Assembly: GCA_015680685.1 (NCBI GenBank) | Contig: MNCI01018936.1 | Span: forward strand, 1 to 64,000 | Reading direction: 5' to 3' | DNA: 64,000 nt | Source: Gnetum montanum | Taxonomy: Eukaryota; Streptophyta; Gnetopsida; Gnetales; Gnetaceae | Part shown: in pieces, positions 37,222 through 48,893 of the stretch | How positions within the stretch are numbered: the first letter of the stretch is position 1 | Layout of the letters: each line of letters begins with the position of its first letter | Made by a program: the position numbers and the translations under genes | The notes under the pieces: generated by a model | Databases searched by the model: none | Told to the model about the DNA's origin: nothing | What the model saw: the letters and a program-made list of their open reading frames with translations, nothing else

Positions 37222-37593
37222 TGGCTTTAGAGAAAATATCAAAAACAAGGTCAAAGCCAAGGTTAGAGCCAAGGTCGAAGACAAGAAAAAAGAGATCATC
37301 TTATATGAAAATAAATAAAGATATATCAATGATGTTGAATACTTTAGAGCACCAGTAAGAGAGATCACAACTTAATGTAAAATTTAAAGGATTTTACAAT
37401 GGATAAAAGAAAGAAGTAAGAATATTAGATGTTATAGAGCTTTAGTTAAGAAAGCTAAATTCATAAGAAAGTTATGAAGGATTACAAGATGAGAAGAAAT
37501 TGAATAAAGATATGGTAAATATGATATCTAATAATAGTGGTGGACCTCTATGATGATCCATAGAACTAAGAAGATCTATATCAAGAAGGAAAA

Positions 37594-38472
37594 TGATGAA
37601 GTTAAATTTTAACACCATACAATATTATTGCAATGACATCATATCAACAATGTCATTGATACAAAGTCACCACTCATGATACATCATTGTTGATATGATG
37701 TCTTAAGATGTGTGCATCCCTATAAATACAACACTTGGATGCACAATCTGATAACTTTTCATTTCCATCATAATAGAGCTGTTGTAGTTTTATTTCTTGA
37801 ACTTAGACTTAGTAATAGAAGAGTGAATGCCTGCAATGTGATGTGCCATAGTTGAATAGTGTCTTTGCTCAAGAATTTTGTACTTGGCCATAAGTTGTGA
37901 TGGAAATAAAGATTGAAACTATTTCCCATCATTTTTTTACTTCGGATAATTTTTATTATTTTACTAGCCTAATACTCTACTTTTCAAGCACTTTATTTTT
38001 ACTTACATGTTATTAAAGTAGAATGAGTACAACTGATTTCAAGCACTTAAGTATGATCATTTGGTAGTCCCAGTGGTGGTTTCACTTGATTTTCTCAATA
38101 GTAAATTTGCTTGGCAACCCAATAATAGTTACATGAGCCCAAGGCATGTATAGTGAATTAAGAATGAATACTCATCATTGTAGGCTAGAATGGATTTACT
38201 TACTTGTTATTACTTACACTTAGTACTTAATTCTACTTTCATTATGTCAACACCTAGGAGCATTACTAGCCCTACAACATCACTTAGCATATGCCTCACT
38301 ACAAGTTAAACCATATACTTAGCCTTCACTAGCTTGAAGTGGGAAGATAGCGATTGTGAGCTTAACTCATTTACTAGCATATCAAAATTGTCCATCCATA
38401 GATTATGATCAAGTCACATGTGAACACTCGTGACTTGTATGGTTGGATGTTGGATCACTCTACCACTAATCA
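37594..38472 (+). repeat. 5' LTR of element A
   Basis: 879 bp, TGATGAAG...CTAATCA. The U3 contains a perfect 18-bp inverted repeat (37635-37652 against 37685-37702), ending shortly before ctataaatacaac (37720-37732). gaaataaagatt near 37907 could be the polyadenylation signal. Confidence 0.85.
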
Positions 38473-38473
38473 T

Positions 38474-38491
38474 TGGCACCATTGCTAGGGA
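38474..38491 (+). other. Primer-binding site of A (tRNA-Asp type)
   Basis: tggcaccattgctaggga, one base after the LTR, differs by a few transitions from the tRNA-Asp complement tggcgccgttgccgggga used by Athila-like elements. Confidence 0.8.
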
Positions 38492-39448
38492 TGTGTCAAT
38501 GTGTGCTAAGTAATTAATTTCAAGAAAATTTTTATAGTAAGAACCAAAAGTAAATCTTCCTAATCTCTAAATAATTCTAACAAACACACATTTAACCAAG
38601 CATCATAACTAAAACATTACTTCAACAAAAGATACACCATCACGTGTCAAAGAGATAAAAGAGGGAAATGAAAGCATAAATCATTGTTAATGCATAAATT
38701 TTGGTCACACCAACACTGGGAAAGAAAACTTGTTATAGGAGAATATTGCCTAGGATGCCTCCCACATGGGTATGGAAACCCAGGAATAGTCTCGGCTAGA
38801 GAGGGCTACATGGCCTTTTGCAAATAATAAACTAGAAAGAAATCTAGAATTTAAATTATATAATTATCTTCAATACAAATAGGTAATTAAAAGAATTGAA
38901 TTTTCCTTGGTCCCGCTGACACTACTGGTCCATGACTACCAATGGTATCCACTGCTGGGTAGGAAGACCATGATTGCCACGAGAGAGGGAGAGAGAGAGA
39001 AAGAGACTGCCCACTACAGTCTACACAAGGAAACAACTATAGTTCTTAAATCCTGCTACCATCTGCCACCTTTTGTGCATCATTGTAGAGAGGAAGATCA
39101 TTCACCCACGTCTACACCACCGTGAGAAGTTCCTACCATCACTGTGAAGACCTGCAAGGATCCAAATTTGAGTTGCTGGCTTCTGCCTTGGACCCTCCTC
39201 GAAGATCAACTAGAAGCCTATAAAGAAAAGAAAAGAAAAGAGGAAACTGCTGCTTAGTAGAGAGGAAGCTACCCCTTCATATTGATAGCTAGAGCCTATT
39301 TTTGGGAAATCTCCTCCCCCTCCTTTCCAAAGCCCCCCCTCTAGACTGATTTTATAGCCATTGCGGCCATCCATAATGATGTCTATGTTCTCTAATTTAA
39401 GTGCCCACTATGTCCATAACTTCCAAAACATTTGCCATTAATGTTCGA

Positions 39449-39642
39449 AACTACCACCACTAATGACCATAACCACCACCATTAATGATCATAACTACCA
39501 CCATTAATAAGTGTAACTATCACCATTAATTACCGTAATTGTTACCATTAATGATTATAACTATCATCATTAATGATTGTAACTATCGTAACTTCTAAAA
39601 TGTTTGCCACTAATGACTATAATTTCCATCATTAATGACCAC
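39449..39642. repeat. 22-bp tandem repeat
   Basis: Six consecutive 22-bp units at 39449-39580 of the form aactaccaccattaatgatcat, then a degenerate continuation to 39642. The preceding aacttccaaaacatttgcca block recurs near 39590, which suggests a higher-order unit of about 170 bp. Confidence 0.8.
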
Positions 39643-39644
39643 CT

Positions 39645-40718
39645 CTCGACAGTTTAAATTCCTACTACTCACATGATTTGTATTGTGGTTATTAAGGGAG
39701 AGAAATATAGAAACATCAACTATAACTGCATGCATGATTAAAATATATAAAAGTTGATAACATGCAAACTATTTTGAGCACAAGATCCATACTAAACTTA
39801 ATGAGGAGGACAAGCTCATATTAGATTATGGCTAGTCACAACTTTCATATTTTTCCTTGGAATCTTTTTTTTTCAAAAGGGGGAATGGAGGTTAGGGTAA
39901 GGATAGTTGTTAGACCCCATCACACTTAAGAACTTATTACACTACCAATGAACATGGTCCTCATTCCTTTTTTTTCTTTTTGAGGAAACTTTGCCCATGG
40001 TGTACTTCATTCTTAAGGTAGGAATTCCAACATAAGTCTGGTTGATTAGTTGTAGTGTCAGTGAACATGGTCCTCATTCCTTTTTTTTTCTTTTTGAGGA
40101 AACTTTGCCCATGGTGCAATTAAACCCTCATGTATGTGCCTTTAATTACAATTTGATAGCATCATAACAGGTCTCCTAGGTGGCTAAGGGTTCTTAAGTG
40201 AAAATGAACACACTTCATCCCATTTTTCATAGGGTAATCATTGATCATCACACTTGAGGGCTAGGGATTATGAGAGGGAAAGTGGGATTTTCCAAGGTCA
40301 CCTAGTGATTATGGCTAATCATTCTCCAACATCACCTATCCTACACTCACATGATCATGATGATTACATGATAAGTTAGCACAAATCTCATACTCCATAA
40401 TCCAACATAACTATAGAAACTAAAACCTTGAAAAAGACTAGGAAGAATCAAAGCATTACTAAAATATATAGTATAAAAGAGATTTTATGTAATAGTACTA
40501 AAAAATATTATATAAAGCATTATACTAACATTATTTTTAATGGTGATCTAATGACCCAACACCTAGTAACTCAAAAGACTATAATGATTATTAAAATCAT
40601 ATGCAAAGAAAAAATCAAAACAAAATGCCAAGAAAAAAATGATGGAATTGTAAAGAAAATATGAAAAATGCAACTATATACAAATGAAATGCATGAAAAA
40701 GAGGAAGAAAACATGCAA
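39645..40718. other. Non-coding part of I with a 54-bp direct duplication
   Basis: 39949-40002 and 40062-40116 are identical apart from one extra T in a homopolymer run. The pair encloses about 60 bp, so this is a recent local duplication. No gene seen. Confidence 0.6.
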
Positions 40719-42305
40719 CTAAGAATCTACTAGGTGTCCATGTAGGGCACTTGAGTAGAAATGATTTGGATGGAATGCATTAAAATTTCTAGGTAACTTA
40801 TATCCTTTCACATTAGCAAATTTGTACACATTGAGGCCAATGATGTTTTTAATTCGGAATGGACTTGACCACATAGGAGAGAACTTACCTTGAAGATTTT
40901 CTTGGTCAAATGTTCTACCTTTTTCCAAGACTAGGTCTCCTATCTTAAAGACTTCACCAATGTACTCCCTATCAAGAAATTGTTTAACAATTTTTTGATG
41001 CTTAAGATTACAAAAATCAAGATCTAATCTTAACTTGCTTAATCATTTTCTATAAATTTTTTCTTTGCTATAAGTTTCAATGATAGGTCTAGGTCTTGGC
41101 GGGTCATCGAATATAGCCTTTATAGGAGAATGTTCCATGGATATGTCATTAAAACTTAGCACACCTTCAAATTTTTTAAGAGTTAGGGTCTTATTTATAT
41201 CTTTTTCTTACCCTAAAGGTGGTGGATCACTTAGAAAAAATCCATCGTGTTGTTGATAAGGCAAGGTGTCTCCATAGTTTTCTTCACCTTCTCTAGAATT
41301 TTGATAGGATTGAATTGAACCTGTATGAGAGATAAGATTTATTTTTGTAGTTCCACTCACATGTTCACTACGCTCAACCTCAATAACCTGAACATATAGA
41401 TTAGTGTTTTGATCTTCCAAAGATTGATTTTGTTGATCCAAGGTTGTAACTACTTTTTTATAGAAGGGTTCTCGAGGTATAGTCATGTATTAAGATGTTC
41501 CTTTTATTCGGATTAATAATTCTGAGAAATTTAACCTAAAGAAGCCTCCAAACTTGGTTCCAAATGTTCTAGATAAGAGCACACCATAGGTGGGCAACAT
41601 GTTAGCTACTAGGATATTAGTGCAACATGTAAATGTAGGGTATTGTTTAACTTGGACCTTCACTGCTTTCAATGATCCTACTACTTGTAGGTTGGATCCA
41701 TCGAGTTGAATCACACTTTTTGTTTGTGGTATCATTTGTGCTCCTAAAGCCTTACATACCTCAAGTGGCATGACACCAACAGTTTCTCCAAAATCCACCA
41801 AACAATTGTGAACATTCGTTCCTAAAATAATTAGATTTGTTAGGAAAGGAGATTGCTCTTTCTCACTCATCATGAGATTTTTTACATTTTGTAATGATAA
41901 TGTGTTAGGATTTTTAGTGAACTGAATTTTCTTTTCAAGGTTTGGAGATTTTCCTTTATTGGTTTTTGATCTACAAACTATCTCTTGAATCACCTCTTTC
42001 ATTTCATTAAATTGTAAAAGGTCATACATTGAGATGTTAGCTTTGGTTTTCTTAAAATCCTCAACTAGATTGTAAGTCTTAGGGCCATCTTTGACTTTTT
42101 GTTGAGGTGGAGTTCTTCTAAGTATAGAAGGTGGATTTGGTTGTTGTGGGGTGTTTGTTTAGGATGACTCAGTTTGAGTATTTGTGTTACTTTGACTAGG
42201 AGCTCTTCTATTTGGAGGAGTGTAAGGGTCATTCCTAGTTTGTTGTTGTAGGTTGTTCATAATGTCTTTAAATCTATGGTAGCAAGCATTAGGTAGGTTA
42301 GGGTT
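40719..42305 (-). pseudogene. Gag-protease joined in frame to integrase C-terminal domain (element I)
   Basis: A single minus-strand frame of about 530 codons runs from 42305 to 40719 with only four stops (near 42155, 41487-41489, 41205-41207, near 41046) and no frameshift. First comes a Gln/Asn/Pro-rich gag end (SILRRTPPQQKVKDGP). Then 41490-42029 holds a protease with NCLVDFGETVGVMPLEVCKA (catalytic DFG), VIQLDGSNLQVVGSLK and TYGVLLSRTFGTKFGG. After a linker, KLRLDLDFCN leads into GDLVLEKGRTFDQENLQGKF, MWSSPFRIKNIIG and NFNAFHPNHF, the integrase C-terminal domain. RT, RNase H and the integrase core were removed by a deletion that kept the frame. It is a different lineage from A and better preserved. 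Confidence 0.75.
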
Positions 42306-42639
42306 GTTATAGCCATTGTGGCCATCCATAATGACGTATACATTCTCTAATTTAAGTGCCCACTATGTCCATAACTTCCAAAACATTTGCCATTAATGTC
42401 TGAAATGGCCACCACTAATGACCATAAGTGAGGAGAGATACTGCTAAGGAGATTAAACATGTCCACAAAAAAGGAAATTAGATCAAATATCTTATTGTCC
42501 TAGAAAAGCTTGATGGTGATGCATTCATAGCATAAAAATTTCATCAAGATCATGAAGTTAATTCTCAAATGCCTATTATTCTTTTCAAGGAACCTATCAA
42601 AGTCTAGTTGCATTCAACCATATCATAGACACCCAGAAG

Positions 42640-43960
42640 AGAAGCCAAAGACTCTAAGTAGAAGTATGATTCAAGGCCAAGAGCTTTTGCTAGATTCCAA
42701 AGAGAAGAATACCAGAGTTATAGAAGGAGGACTAGCCAACATTATTCTCCCATTGCTTCATCTTCATCCTCACAATCATTGATGGACGTTGACAAAAGGG
42801 AATAGACGTAGAGACAATGAAAGGAGAAGTAGTCAAAATCATGATTAAAATGAATATTTTTCAAAACATTATGATGAAGAAGATAAAGATTATAAGCCCA
42901 AAAGAAAAAGATATAGGCATGAGAATAGAGAGAGGTATGAGCATTAAAGGGATCACCACTAAAATAGAACCCCTATTGGCAACTCAAAGCATGATCAATA
43001 TATAGGAAGGTGTTTATATCACAAATGGGCACACAAGGGATATATGTATCAAGTAGCTAAACATGAACAACATGCCCAAATTTGAGGATGGAGATAACAT
43101 GGATCTAGAACACCACCTTCAAGCATTCCATGATTCCTACACTCTACATAACATAGAAAGTAATTGTTAGAAACTCAAGTTGTTCCCTAGAACACTTGTT
43201 AAAGAGGCTTAAAGTTGGTACAAATCATTAGAATTAGAATAAATTAGAAGATTGATTACCATGCTTGCACTTTTTAATGATAAGTATCAAACCTAATCTT
43301 AGGTGTCAAACCTTAGGAAACAATCCAGGGATGGAAGCAAGGGACCCATGAATCCCTTGATGTGGTAATGAATTGATACCATTCACTATTGCATAGGTGC
43401 CCAGGCCATGGATTTTCCCAAATGAGACTAGAGAGACCCTTAGGATTTATGCCCAAGGACAATTATCAGAGATGTCTATCCATTGAATCCAAAGACTTAT
43501 TGATCAAGTCGCAAAGGAAGAAAGTGAATTAAAGAAGAGAGAATCAAAAAAAGAGTACAATAGAGGCCCATCAATTCACAAAAGGGATGTATGAATTGGT
43601 GATCCACAAGAGGAGGAAACCTTGAATGAGGTAGTATAGAAGAAAATGCTACCTATTCATAAATATGTAACCAATATTGTGGCAAAGGTAGAAAAAATGT
43701 AGGATTTGATAGAAGAGAAGATTACAATAGCTCTAAAAATTACAGAGGAGAGAATTGAGTAGGCCCTTATCAAAGGCAAGGAAAGGAAAAATAAAAAGGC
43801 TTTAGATGAAAAGGAAGGGTAGATTTAGTGGAAGATTGTTTGGATATGTGCTTGGATGAGGAAGAATGTTGTAATATGTGCTAATATGGCCATCCCAAGG
43901 GATGATATCCTATTAAGGCACATTTGCAAGAAATAGGAGCATATGCACTGAATCCAAGAT
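42640..43960 (+). pseudogene. gag of element A, decayed
   Basis: An N-terminal Ser/His-rich and charged region (42.65-43.0 kb) is followed by a capsid-like core in shifting frames: HLQAFHDSYTL near 43110, KLKLFP near 43180, GWKQGTHESLDV near 43330, HRCPGHGF near 43400. Each block matches gag of C. At about 43868-43905 CNMC then YGHPKG reproduces the unusual zinc knuckle seen in C and Z. Many stops and frameshifts. Confidence 0.75.
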
Positions 43961-44263
43961 TTGTCAAAAATTATATGCCTATAAGGTTATGTTATCCTTA
44001 AGGCAACTACCGTCAAACCTTCTAACTAGGTAACTACTCTAGTGGGGCTTTTTTGTAGCCATAGGAGTAGTATCACTAGAAGTGGTAGCAACCCCAATCA
44101 TGGGCAATGCCACCACTACAACAATAGTACCCATATAGGCAACCAAACCCATATGGATACCATATTCAACATCCAATATCTCTAGGAAATGCTTCAATTT
44201 AGAGTTCTTCTCGTATACTAGAATACTACAAACCTACTACTCCAAGGATGGATCATAGTCCCT

Positions 44264-45480
44264 ATGCATTCACTAGAAGCTAGCCCATCAAATTCCCTTT
44301 TCAATTGTTTGCCACTAGTGCCACCACTTGTTATGCAAGGGGAGTTGCCATCACAACCTCAACAAAGAAAAGCTACAAGGGTGATGAATATAGAAATAGA
44401 GGATCATATCAACAACACTAAGGGAAAATCCAAGAAATGTATATTCTTTAGGACAAGTTTAGAAAAGGTTACTAGGGTTAAAACTTCATTGAGACAAAAT
44501 TTTTCTATGAAAGATCCTTCTATAAACACCTTGCTTTCCTAACAATCAGCTTAAAAACTAAAAAATATCATGCTCACCAAAGTAGTATCAGATTGGATTA
44601 AGGTAGGGATACTTCCCATGAAAAGAATGGATCTAGGAGTTCCTTTGATTTATTTATGAGTAGCTAGAAATATACCATGCATGGATCTACTAGACTTTGG
44701 TTCTAGAGTAAACTTGATATCTCTAGAAATATACAAAGCATGGAACCTACTAGCCTTAAATAAGTACAACATCTAGATTGAGCTTGAAGATCAATTTATA
44801 GCCATTCCTTTGGGGTAGATAGAAGATGTTGTGATCACTATCCATGGGTGTCCCTACCTAGTAGACTTTTTGATGATTAATATGAAGAAAAATGATAAGA
44901 AATCTCCTATCATAATGGGGAGAGCATGGCTTAGTACTATAAATGCTAAGTTAAGCATGAGAGACTTATCTCTAAAAATTTCTAAAGAAGACAAGCATAA
45001 ATCCATACATACACAAAAGATTCCATATATTATTAATGATACACAAGGGTGTAGTTGTGGGCCAACACTTCAAAATGTCAACATGATTAGTATGCCATCC
45101 CATAACAAATGTGAAAAAAAATGTGTGAACACAACTAAGCATGGGCTACTAAATCAAAAGAGACCCAATGACTAGAAACTAAGAACTTAAAATTATCAAA
45201 AACATGCATGAAACAATCTGACTCATTTATTAACTTCTCTTCTAAGAAAATGACCCCAACTAAGAACTTACAAATGAAAATATTACATCATAATCATACA
45301 CTAATAGAAGGAAGAAATAAGGACGTAGATGATCAAAATTTAATCACTATCAAGATTACGTGGGATGATAACCAAAAATCTAAATCCCTACGAATGGTAA
45401 GTGAGAAACCAAGTGTGTACAATCTAGGGAATCTAGGGAGCATTTTTTGAACACTCATCCATGAGTTTAGTCATGGGGAA
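44264..45480 (+). pseudogene. Protease region of element A, decayed
   Basis: After a short pre-protease stretch (44264-44542) come LLDFGSRVNLISLEIYKAWN (catalytic DFG) at about 44690-44755, then VVITIHGCPYLVDFLMI and PIIMGRAW at 44831-44935, aligning with the protease of Z. Two further open stretches end near LIHEFSHGED at about 45460, the coding end shared with Z (LIHEFNHG). No RT follows. Confidence 0.75.
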
Positions 45481-45759
45481 GATGCCCTATCCTAATGTAG
45501 AAATTAATAAGTGTTTTTTTAGCATTTTGTTTTATAATTTTTTGTAGTTTATAATTTTTGTTATACCATTTTCTTTTCTTAATACTTTTTCACAATCTTT
45601 GATATCTTCTCATTCTTTTATACTTTTTCATTTCTTAAACATTTGATATTCTTTGATATTTTCTAATTCTTTAATGATATTTCATTCTTTTTATCTTTCT
45701 AATTTTTGATATCTTTTCTAATTTTTCATGTTTCATTTCCATTTTACTTGTACATACTT

Positions 45760-46760
45760 TGTTAAACTTCCAATAAAACACATTGAATAAGGAAAGATGT
45801 TTCAATAAGATGAAGATTTCTCTATGTTATCAATCATAAGTGACTGGTTATCTATACAGTGAGACCACAACATCCATCCATCCATTCCAGTAATGAGAGA
45901 TCCTTACCATGGCCATAATGATATTATTCTCATAATAAAACTAAGAATAAACTTGTGATCATTATGCTTAGACCAGAAATTGAAGAACCAAGTAAAAATG
46001 GAAAGGGTGTGACATCAATGGGATTTGTGGATTCTCTTGGATTACTATTATGAGTTCTATCTTGTTGCTAAAGATGTATTATATCCTTGTAGATCTAACA
46101 AAAAATGGGAGCAAGAGTATAACAAATGTTTCCTTCCATATCACTGGAAAGACATGTTACCCATGCTTGAAGGTAGTCCTCTAGTAAGATCAACATAGTC
46201 AAAAATAAAATCCATGTATAAGAATAAATTTCTAGGGGTCCTATTGGAAAAACATGTTACCCATGCCTAAAGGTAGGTGGTTTCATAGAAACCTAAAAAA
46301 TAAAAAGTGCAATTAGTAAACTCCTCCCTTGGACAATACACTAAGTGGTAATGCTCCTTACAACAATGGTAGTCTTATAGTAGTAACTCTTAGAGATGAA
46401 ACAAAGCGATGTCACTAGAAAGTGGTCTAGACTTGGTTTGAATATTAGAAAGAAGGGCTAATGATTACTTTAATCATTAATAACACATAAGGATTCATTA
46501 TGCCTATGGTAAGACACCTTATGTCTTGATTCCAAAAATCCCTTCTATAGTCCATATTACCTCACTATATAGTTAATCATAACTTGTGGATTTGTGCAAT
46601 ATAGTGTTATTTTCCCAATCTGATAGTACTAATATGTGTGTTTTGGTAATAGTTATGTCTTACATTCAACTCCTTGAGTGCCTAAGGACACTTTTAGGCC
46701 TAGTTATACAAGGGTACTAAGGGCTAGAGTTTTCTTTGGGGAGAATTCACTTGTATAACT
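45760..46760 (+). other. Conserved non-coding spacer of element A
   Basis: Aligns in ordered blocks with 59630-60590 of C, for example tgtgacatcaatgggatttg near 46010, aaaaaatgggagcaagagt near 46100, the acatgttacccatgcttgaa segment near 46150 and the ggacactttta segment near 46690. Stops in all frames. Confidence 0.7.
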
Positions 46761-47105
46761 CTTGTATTTCATACTTCAAAAGTAATTCCACATCATCTTG
46801 TGTGTTCCAAAATTGTTCAAAACTCTAATAAACACTTCCCTTACTTTCAAAAATATGCCCATGAACCTACATTCCTTCATCCATCTTATATACACTTAAT
46901 CAACTTTCATAGCCCGAAATTCCTTCTTTATGAATTTTCAATGCCTAATTTTCATAATTTGAGCATCATAACTATTCTAAGACCCTCTGTGAATGTTTAT
47001 TATCCTCCTATCATTTAATTTGACTCATTTTTCCATTAAAAAATTCTCAAAAAAATTGAAATTTTTTGAGTTAACATAGTTGATGCAATGTATGAGCCCC
47101 TCATA

Positions 47106-47162
47106 TGTCATTGATATGATGTCATATCAATGATGTCATGTAATAAAATTTCTATATATAGG
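47106..47162 (+). promoter_or_regulatory. Putative internal promoter before aORF of A
   Basis: A perfect 12-bp inverted repeat (47108-47119 and 47122-47133) is followed by tctatatatagg (47151-47162). The 11-base word gatatgatgtc (47113-47123) is also present in the U3 of both LTRs of A (37692-37702 and near 48405). Sequence after the TATA-like word matches the corresponding stretch before aORF in C (ataactttgct / ataactcgctc). Confidence 0.5.
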
Positions 47163-47336
47163 CATGAGAAGTTAGAAAAATTTTTTATTCTTACCATTTT
47201 CCATAAGAGAAGTTTTTCCTCTTCTTCTTTTGAGCTCTGACACACTAACTTCCACAGGCCATAACTTTGCTCCAACAGCTTTGATTTCCGAAATTCTTGA
47301 ACACTGTTGATCATGGAGCACTCAACTTAGTTGTGN

Positions 47337-47378
<42 letters not shown>
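47337..47378. other. Assembly or sequencing artefact: N and 41 G
   Basis: One N followed by an uninterrupted run of 41 G in an otherwise AT-rich element. This looks like a no-signal G run from two-colour sequencing at a contig end, and the next 20-25 bases are also unusually G-rich. Confidence 0.85.
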
Positions 47379-47379
<1 letters not shown>

Positions 47380-47751
47380 GTTGCTGGCTGGGCGTTGGGA
47401 TGACATCAAGGAAATATAAGCCAAATTTTTTGAAGAAATTGCCTCACTTTGAAAGATAGTTTAAGGTTAAGTATGATAAAACATAAAGGATATTATCATA
47501 AATTTAAGCCAATTAATTCAATAAATTCTCCTAATAAACCATTATAAGGTATTATGATTCAAAAAGATAATAATTTTTGGAGGTCATGACAATTAAAGAT
47601 GTAATATCTAATGGGTTTCTTTTTGAAAATATTTCTAACTTTGCAATCATAATATGATAAAAAATTGATCTCACCAAGGATATGAGCAAAGTAAAAGGCT
47701 GTTAAAAATGATATGAATCTTAAAATAATTTCAAATCCTTGATGATTTTAG

Positions 47752-48095
47752 ATCGCTCCAAAAAGGATACTGAAAGGAGAACCATCACAACCAAGAAGTA
47801 AAAGAACAAGAGTCTATCAGATCACAACTCCAATCATCTCTCTTGTGGCCTACCTTATCAACAAGTGAAGAGTGGTACCTATGAGAAACCTATCAATTCT
47901 GAAAGAACAAGTAAGTAGATGCTACAATGAAAATTAAAGGATTATTTATGATATACTCAATACCAAGGGCATATAGAAAAGAACACAAGAACAGAGGATG
48001 AGAAAATTTAGGTGCTTCTAAACATATATCAATTCTAGAAGCTTGACGACAAAGGGATGAAGTTGATAGAAGAGCATCCTCCACCTAGAACATGA
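47752..48095 (+). pseudogene. aORF of element A, internally deleted
   Basis: Starts at a position where ATG would be ATC: IAPKRILKGEPSQPRSKRTR, matching the N-terminus of Z and C. About 115 codons later it ends EEHPPPRT then stop, matching the C-terminal tag of Z (EPPPLGI) and C (EPLPPGTT). The central domain and most of the coiled coil are missing. There are several stops and at least one frameshift between the ends. Confidence 0.6.
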
Positions 48096-48291
48096 ACTAC
48101 ATCATGCCACTTCAATTGTTGCTTTTTTTCTTTTTTTTTTTGTGATAAACTATGTTAATTTTGTACAAACATCACTACAACATTTTGAGTCATGTAAATA
48201 GTCCAACAGTCATGCATAGTCAAATATACCTTCCAATTTTGTAAGGGACTCTCTCCTCATTTTTTTTTAACTCAAGGATGAGTTTTCAATT

Positions 48292-48893
48292 AGTTGTGGA
48301 GGTATAATCAATTCAAATTTTAACACCAAAATACATCATAGCAACAACATCACATCAATGATGTCATTAATATGATGTCATCACTCATGATATTTCATCG
48401 TTGATATGATGTCTCAAGATGTGTGCACTCCTATAAATACAGCACTTGAACATGTAATAAGATAACTTTTCATTCCCATCATAATGAAAATCTTGTAGTT
48501 TTATTTCTTAAACTTAGACCTAGAAAGAGAAGAGTGAATGGTCATAGTGTAATGTGTCATAATTGAAAGGTATCTTTGTTCAAGTAGTTTGTACTTGAGC
48601 ATAAGTTGTGATGGAAATAAAGATTGAAACTATTTCCCATCATTGTAGCATTTCCATAGTTTACTGTTTAACTTAGCATAATTTTTACTATTTTACTAGC
48701 CTAATACTTTACTTTTCAAGAACTTTGTTTTTACTTACATGTTATTAAAGTGGAATGAGTACCACTGATTCCAAGTACTTAAGTATGATCGTTTGGTAGT
48801 CCCAATAGTGGATTCACTTGATTCACTCAATCGTGAATCCACTTGGTAACCCAATAATGGTTACATGAGCCCAAGGCATGTATAGTTAATGAA
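48292..48893 (+). repeat. Polypurine tract and truncated 3' LTR of element A
   Basis: tagttgtggaggta (48291-48304) is the polypurine tract. The LTR starts at 48305 and matches 37594 onward, with ctataaatac at 48431-48440, but stops at about 48893, some 280 bp short of the expected end. Confidence 0.78.

Larger units (their letters stand above)
38700..42425 (-). mobile_element. Element I: gypsy deletion derivative inside the leader of A
   Basis: Interrupts the leader of A between the primer site and gag; exact ends uncertain. It holds a minus-strand gag/protease/integrase-tail frame (40719-42305). A segment of about 120 bp at 42309-42427 is closely similar to 39352-39475, plausibly remnants of its two LTRs. 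The left part (38.7-39.7 kb) is richer in GC than its surroundings and contains (AAAAG)n at 39222-39241, a purine run near 38980 and a 22-bp tandem repeat. Confidence 0.65.
37594..48893 (+). mobile_element. Element A: Ty3/gypsy element with gag, protease and short aORF
   Basis: Plus-strand order: 5' LTR (37594-38472), primer site, leader, insertion I, gag, protease, spacer, putative internal promoter, short aORF, polypurine tract, truncated 3' LTR. RT and integrase are missing. The right end is lost where fragment F begins, so a target duplication cannot be tested. Confidence 0.82.

Noticed and set aside
47338-47378. G run as a G-quadruplex or telomere-like element
   Set aside because: An uninterrupted run of 41 G after an N is better explained as a sequencing artefact.
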